Source: Cavia porcellus
Lineage: Eukaryota > Chordata > Mammalia > Rodentia > Caviidae
Direction of reading: 5' to 3'
Assembly (NCBI RefSeq): GCF_034190915.1
Contig: NW_026947492.1
Span: forward strand, 16,498,001-16,562,000
Length of the DNA: 64,000 nt
The notes under the pieces were generated by a model. It ran no database searches and had not been told where the DNA came from. It saw only the letters and a list, made by a program, of their open reading frames with translations. Made by a program: the position numbers and the translations under genes. This document shows, one piece after another, positions 58,070 to 64,000 of this stretch. Every line of letters begins with the position of its first letter. The first letter of the stretch is position 1.

Positions 58070-60640
58070 TCAAATTCAATATGTCTGTGAAATTGTGAAG
58101 AGATTATTCTTACTTAAAATGATGTAGTGGCAGTTTCTTATATTTCTTTTTTATCTAAAGGAGGAAATTTGAACCTTGCTTTAGTTTCTAAAATTTTACA
58201 GCAGTTTTTATTTCTTCTCTTGCCAGTTCCACAATTTCTCCTCTACCAACTTTCCTGTTTACAAATCATGTTTGGAAAAGAATTTTCTTCCTTTTCTTTT
58301 TTCATTGTCACTATGATCTTTTTCTCAAAAATAATGGATGTTTCTTCCTATGAATTAATAAAGGAAATGTGGGTGGACATTGCATCATTGCCCCAGGACC
58401 GTTCCTATGCAACTTTACCACAAAACAGGAACCAGGTGATTTGTCTCCACTCTGTGATTCCCATCCTCCACTGGGCAATGTGTGTTTTCCTAAGGATGAT
58501 GGTCAGAGACAGATATCACTGCAAAATCGATCCAATGCATACTGCATAATCTATCCAATGCTACCCACATTACGGCTATTAACACAGTAAAGCTTTTACT
58601 CAGAGACTTTTTATATACCCCATACAGTTGAAATCTCAAATACTAGATTGTCAGCACATGACTTTTTTAGAGGTGAGATACCTAAGTTGAAAGAGGTCAA
58701 TAAAGTACTCAGCAGTGCTATAGCTCTTTAAAGAAAAAGCCAGGACTAGACCACTAGTCTTTTTCAAGCCTACCACTTTTTCTGAAATACTTTCATTTCA
58801 TGTCCTCAGACTATTTAATTAAATATGAACTATAAGAAAGTGACTCTGCTTTGAAAGTTGATGCTATTCTAGGAAAATTCACAACATTGTCTAAGGGTTA
58901 CTGTTACATTATTATCATTGTTGTTGTTGATCATGAAAATAATGTGATATATCTTTTTGTTTGGGAAAGAGAATATCTTTCAGCTTAGTAAAGCTGAGAT
59001 GCGAGTGCCTCAAGTTTAAAAGAGAGTAGTCTGGGAAAAAGTTAGAATTGACTTTCAAGGTATTTTAATTGAGAGGTTACTGACTTGAAAGAGAACAGAA
59101 CTCAGACTGATTTTTTAAAGAAAAGACAATTAAAAAGATATTTCTATTGGAGAATGCTAATGAAAATGTCAACAGCATTTGAATTTGAGTGTGTTTTCTA
59201 GAGTGCTGTAATTTATAAAGCCATTTATAAAGTTTTGATAAATCTTTTGAATACAAGTGTAACGAGTAGGAACACGGAAGCTATTCTCTCTTCTGTGGAA
59301 GAAGCTAGCAATATGAAAGTCATAATTTTTTTTTCCTGGTTCTGATACAGGTTTGTGTTATTTTGTTTTAAACAAAGTTCAGTTTAGAGGGCAGGAGGAT
59401 CAGGGAATATTTAAATCACATCTGGCTTTCATATGTTATTTCCATATGGAGTTTAAGTCTTTAAGCAGAGTGGTAGATGATTTTCCTTGTGAGCAAACAA
59501 CAAAAAAGTGATTACTCTAAAATTCTTAGCCTGATTTCACAACTCACAATTTAAATATTTTCCCAAGGAACTGTAAAATGCATGCCATTTTGTCGTTTTT
59601 CCGTTTTCTATTTCATATTTGGGTATTTTTATATTCAGAATACATGCTTTTATTGACTTGTTTGTATTTAAATGCACAAGACAGCTAAATTCTAATTTTA
59701 AGAAATTCTTTCCTGAAGACTCAAATATCAACACTGTGATTCTTTTCAGCAATTTTTTCTTATATATAACAGCTGAAATTGTTTTTTTTTATAAAAGTTT
59801 TTCAATTAATTATGATTAGCACGAGTGTGAGTGGGTTTCTTTGCAGGCATCTCAGAGCTGGGTTACTCCTCGTGCATTTCATTACTACTCATGTGGTCAG
59901 GTCTGCACCAAACAGGAATCCTGATCTTTCATCTGAAGAATGTCAAAATACAAAGGACGCCTATTTTATTTTCATAAAAGTTAGGTTTCTTTTAAAATTA
60001 AGTCATTTTAAATGCACTTTTTAAAAAGTTGAAAGCAGCAGAGCTCTAAAAAAAATAGCTGACTTAGCCACTAAGCTAAGCTCTAGTTATTTATTTGGAT
60101 ATGTTCAAAAGGAAGCTAAGTCTGGATGTTTACACAAACTACATAGAATTGCTCACAGGTTTGGGTTGTTATTGTTGGTTAGGTGAATGGCACTAAAGAA
60201 ATAATGGAGAACATATGAAAAAAATTGGTGTTGTCATAGCTGAGAGTTAAATTGGAAGTAATAGGATTTGCCTGAATGTACTCTGAAAGAATATTTCTAT
60301 GTTAATGTGAGAGTTGGGAATTTTGAGGGAAAAATATGTCCTCCTAGTAAAGATCTGAAAAGCTTCTGGGATACTCTAGTTGTAGTTCTGTGTGTTATTT
60401 ACATACTGCTTCACATTATTAATACCAGGAAAATTCAGGTGAAAATCATGGTGAAACATCATTACAAACCTGCTGGAATGGTCATTATCAAAAAGACAGA
60501 GACATTTTAGCAAGGGTATAAAGGAAAGGAGCTTTGTATTCTCTTGGTTGAAAATATACGTTATTGCTTCCATTATTAAAAAACCACGTGAAGTTAACTA
60601 AATTCAAATTCAGATTAACACTTGACCCAGAATCCTACCT
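58070..60640. other. Downstream of the OR8B-like pseudogene, nothing recognised
   Basis: The open frame at 58127-58549 (140 codons) shows no known domain and probably reflects chance. AT-rich. Confidence 0.45.
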
Positions 60641-60649
60641 TGTTCCACA

Positions 60650-61065
60650 GACAATGATGCTAATTCCTGAGGTGTCCACCCTCTCTTATTCACCACAGCG
60701 TTAGTCACAGTCAGATATGTAGTCAGTTAAGTGTCCTTTGGCAAGTGAATGGATAAAGCAGTGTGGTGATATACACATGTACACTGGAATATTTCTTAGC
60801 CTTTCAAAGAAACTCGTACGCTTTTGACAACATATGAGCTAAATCTGGAGGAAAATGTATGAGGGGTAATAAGCATAGTACAGAAAGGGAAATAATTCAT
60901 AACCTTAATTATATATGGAGTCTTCAAATAGTTAAATACACAGACACAGCATATAATGATATTTTTGGTGGTGATGAAGGTAGTTGTAGGGAAATGTAGA
61001 TTTAAAAGTTGATGCAGTGTTCAAACTTATGGTTGGTTAGGTTTAGGTTGACTAATTCTATGGCT
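60650..61065 (+). mobile_element. Old LINE-1 3' end
   Basis: CAAGTGAATGGATAAAGCAG, CACTGGAATATTTCTTAGCC, TAATTATATATGGAGTCTTC, GATTTTTGGTGGTGATGAAG-like stretch: order and spelling of an old L1M 3' end on the plus strand. Confidence 0.6.
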
Positions 61066-61074
61066 GTCAGGTAT

Positions 61075-61460
61075 ATTTTCTATGGTTTAAATCTAGAATG
61101 TCCCCAAAATGCTCATATGTTCAGGAAGCTGGTTTCTGGAAGGTGATTGGATGATGCAGGTGCTATGCTCACTAATAAATTAATCCACTCATGAAACAAA
61201 GCCTGGTGTGGTGTCAGGAAGGAAGTGACCCTATATGGAAGAAGTGGAAGAGACAGGTCACTTGGAGGGTGACCTGGAAGGATCCTGTATGTTTCTCTAG
61301 GGCTCCTCCCTGATTGTCTGCTCTCTGGCTGCTGTGCTATAAAAAGTTTTCCCCATCAGATCTTTCTGAATCACTGAAAAAGCAAAGCTAAATTATTTCA
61401 CATTTAAATTGTGAGTGTTGGGTATTTTGATCCTGTGATGAGGAAGTGGTTAACTCATTA
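61075..61460 (+). mobile_element. MaLR-like solo LTR
   Basis: TATGGTTTAAATCTAGAATG, TCCCCAAAATGCTCATATGT, GGAAGGTGATTGGATGATGC, then AAAGCAAAGCTAAATTATTT and GTTGGGTATTTTGATCCTGT near the end, following the plan of MaLR LTRs (compare 28250-28675). Borders approximate. Confidence 0.55.
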
Positions 61461-62935
61461 ATATTAGTTTTATGCTTAATAATTTTTCAAAACAATCATG
61501 ATACAAGACAATTTAGATGCTTTCCCATATGCAGAATAGGTAATTGTTTGAAGAGAATAATACATTAATTTGCTTTACTGTGGTAATTAGTTCACTATGT
61601 CTATGTTTATCAAAAGTTTATAAAATATTGGTATATTCATATATGTATGTATGAAGAGAGAATCCTCCCTTTAAATATGAATTATTATATTCACATGGAC
61701 AGATATTCATAAATACTATAGAAATTATGTAACAGTAAGTTGAAAAGCAGAGGTCTTAGTATAGATTTTATTTAAACAAATCCCAAATTAGCAGTGTCTA
61801 CGTTTTACCACAAAAATGTTTCTCATAGTCAATTCTTAATTTCAGCCAATTCAGCTACTCAGCTTTGACTTAGAAGTGTAGGTAATATTTTAATGTGTGC
61901 TATTAGGGTCAATCAGTATCGTTATTTAAAATTTTCTAATAAATATAGGCTTTCCTGAGATACACAGGTGTGTCAAAATGAAGAGTATCCTGAGCAGAAA
62001 ACTTGAAAGAAAATCAACTCCACTAGTCTTTTCTTCCTTCTCTTGTGGTGAAGTCTCCCATTATAAGCATACAGGAGATCTATGTCATGAATTAGGAATG
62101 AATCAGTGCATATACTGTGTTAATGAATTTATGATTCTGATCACTGCATGTTCTCATATTAAAACATGGATATGATATTGAAACACTAGTTCACAAGCCA
62201 AATTTTCAATAAAATGTTTCCTAGTCAAGCACACTGAATTTGTATTTTAGGTCCAGCCTTATAGCAGTTCCAGTCCAGCCCCACTGTCTCTGGGAAGGAA
62301 AGGAAAGGAGCAATAATGTTGGTGTCAGGATTACACACATGGTCCCTAATTCATCAGAAGGTGATATTTAGAGTAGACATCTGGAGAGTCATCTGTGGGG
62401 ACAGATATTATGGGTAACTTGCATGTCTGAATAGAGTAAAGGCTGCTATGATGAATGGGATCAGTGCAGGGGGGACAGGGACAGAACGCTGCCAAGATGC
62501 GAATGCCTGCAGATTTCTGGGACCTGAGCTTCTTCTCTAAGTTAAATGGAGTGTAGGAGACTGAAAACAAACTTAGAGAGTTTAAAAGATAATCCCTGGC
62601 CTTCCTGGCCTTGGCAGTAAACTGTAGGTGGCTACAGATGAAGCCAAAATTTAGTCTTGAAAGGCTTTGAAGTTATGCAAAGTTGTGTTAGAGAAGAAGT
62701 ATACAAGTTACTGTGATATTTTCACTGCAAAATGTTTTGCATGTTTTTCCTGAACAAAAGAAACATTACACATTTCAGTTGATTGAGAATAAAATAATAA
62801 TGTAGTTTAAATATTAATGATAAATGACACCCACAAAAGTAATGTCCAGCATATCCCCTCATGGAATAAAAAAAGGGAGAGAGAACAACATTACAGAAAT
62901 GAGGAAAGGACATAGATAAGCCAGTTATAGAAAAA
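61460..62935. other. Intergenic, nothing recognised
   Basis: No gene or clear repeat. 62230-62640 is GC-richer but not recognised. Confidence 0.45.
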
Positions 62936-62939
62936 CAAT

Positions 62940-63420
62940 TAAAAAGATTTACAAATTTATGACAAGATCCTTCAGCTGTGTAGCACACAGGGAAATGCAA
63001 TTAAAGGAACAGCGATGAGTAGCACTACCGGACTGTCACACTTATAAAGCACTACCATGATTACAGGTGGGTGTGCTGGGAGAGATAAAGGTGAATTCAC
63101 AAACTGCCTGTGCTGATGTGGTTACATTTTTTGTAGAAACTACATAATAGTAAATGAAAAATGACATGGAAATAAATTGTTATATCAAGACGTTTATTTA
63201 GTAATGATAATTTTAGTATTGCTTTTGGTGATTACAAACCTTAAAAATTGTTATTCCATTGATGTGGAATGCTTGCATATATTATGATATATCCATAAAC
63301 CAGGATATGGAAGATACCTCAATAAAGTGTTTTTAACTAACAACAGAAAGAGACAAAAAATGTGTACTTTGGGTATCAAGTGTGAAGACTCAGAAATGTA
63401 CTTGATTATGTGAGTAACTA
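62940..63420 (+). mobile_element. Possible very old LINE-1 fragment
   Basis: GGGAAATGCAATTAAAGGAA, then a degraded stretch and GAAGATACCTCAATAAAGTG resemble an old L1 ORF2 end. Weak. Confidence 0.35.
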
Positions 63421-64000
63421 GGAAACTATGGGCATGTGCATGCTAGAATATACACGTGAATACTGGGGAGAGATGGGATTATAGAGCTGATTAAGAAAAG
63501 GAAATACTATTGAAAAAGGTAAAAGGCAGAAATTTGTGATCAACTGTGTAAAGCCCTATGTATCATGTACTGATAGATGATAAAACATAAAATTGCATAT
63601 GTGTGAGGATACCTATAAATCTGTAACATTTTAAAATATATCTTATACTACATTACCTACGTTAGCAACTGCCTGTAAAAATCAAAGAAGCACATGGAGA
63701 AAGAAGAACATAGAGTAAGTTTTCTATTTCAGGCATCCTGGAGGATGTGCAGTTTCTGAGCTGAAATCTGAATATAGTATCATCTCTACAAATACCAGTG
63801 TAAAAACACCCTAGTTGCTGTATAAACATTTTATTAAAATACACATTGCCTAGAAGATTTTAATTGTGGAGAGATTTCTGAGAAAGATTCAGAATTAATT
63901 CCCAGAGTACTTGATGCTTAGGATAAAATCATCTACAAAATGCCACTTGCTATTAATTGAGAGAAAAGAATGTTTATATAAACATTCTTTATGTAAACAT
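63420..64000. other. Intergenic, nothing recognised
   Basis: No gene or repeat seen up to the window edge. Confidence 0.45.

Noticed and set aside
58127..58549. 140-codon plus-strand open frame after the OR pseudogene
   Set aside because: Hydrophobic but with no family motif; no splice or start context; probably chance.

Overview
The window is nuclear DNA from a mammal, very probably a rodent. It is AT-rich and gene-poor, with no operons and no tRNA or rRNA genes. It carries several short SINEs of the tRNA-Ala-derived ID type (tRNA-like body ending in GGTACC or similar plus an A tail) and 7SL-derived B1-like SINEs, both typical of rodents. It also holds LINE-1 pieces of several ages, MaLR-like solo LTRs and microsatellites. 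I cannot fix the species. The ID consensus does not look murine, so a squirrel-related or castorimorph/hystricomorph rodent is a guess.

The only protein-coding family I can support is the class II olfactory receptors (ORs), all closest to the OR8 family as I remember it (OR8A/OR8D/OR8G-like and OR8B-like). One copy is intact (29753-30694, minus, 313 codons). The rest are dead: an OR8G-like gene with lost start codon and a 10-nt deletion (14132-15057, minus); a short relic (about 24095-24320, minus); a 5'-truncated copy with several stops (25052-25850, minus); an OR8B-like 3' half ending at a LINE-1 junction (about 43460-43977, minus); and an OR8B-like copy with four frame breaks (57138-58069, plus). 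This is the make-up of part of an OR8 cluster (human counterpart on 11q24, from general knowledge): single-exon coding regions under birth-and-death evolution. If used, the genes would act one per olfactory sensory neuron, not as a pathway.

Layout: 1-5610 is copy A of a roughly 5-kb segmental duplication whose copy B lies at about 16955-22010; 5640-6640 looks like an older, more diverged third copy of part of it. 6640-16950 holds old L1 pieces and the OR8G-like pseudogene. 22010-31000 holds a relic, a truncated and an intact OR. 27600-29300 shares weak similarity with 36650-38570. 31000-41560 is mainly L1 of two ages, including a 2.6-kb L1 with an internal 5' inversion (twin priming). 43460-45490 is the OR/L1 junction. 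45500-57100 is gene-free with SINEs and a possible ERV LTR. 57138-58069 is the last OR pseudogene, followed by gene-free sequence with an L1 3' end and a MaLR-like LTR to the end.

I found no previously undescribed system. The interesting content is evolutionary: how the duplicated copies differ, how the receptors were broken, and unusual retroelement structures. All family names are recalled, not searched.
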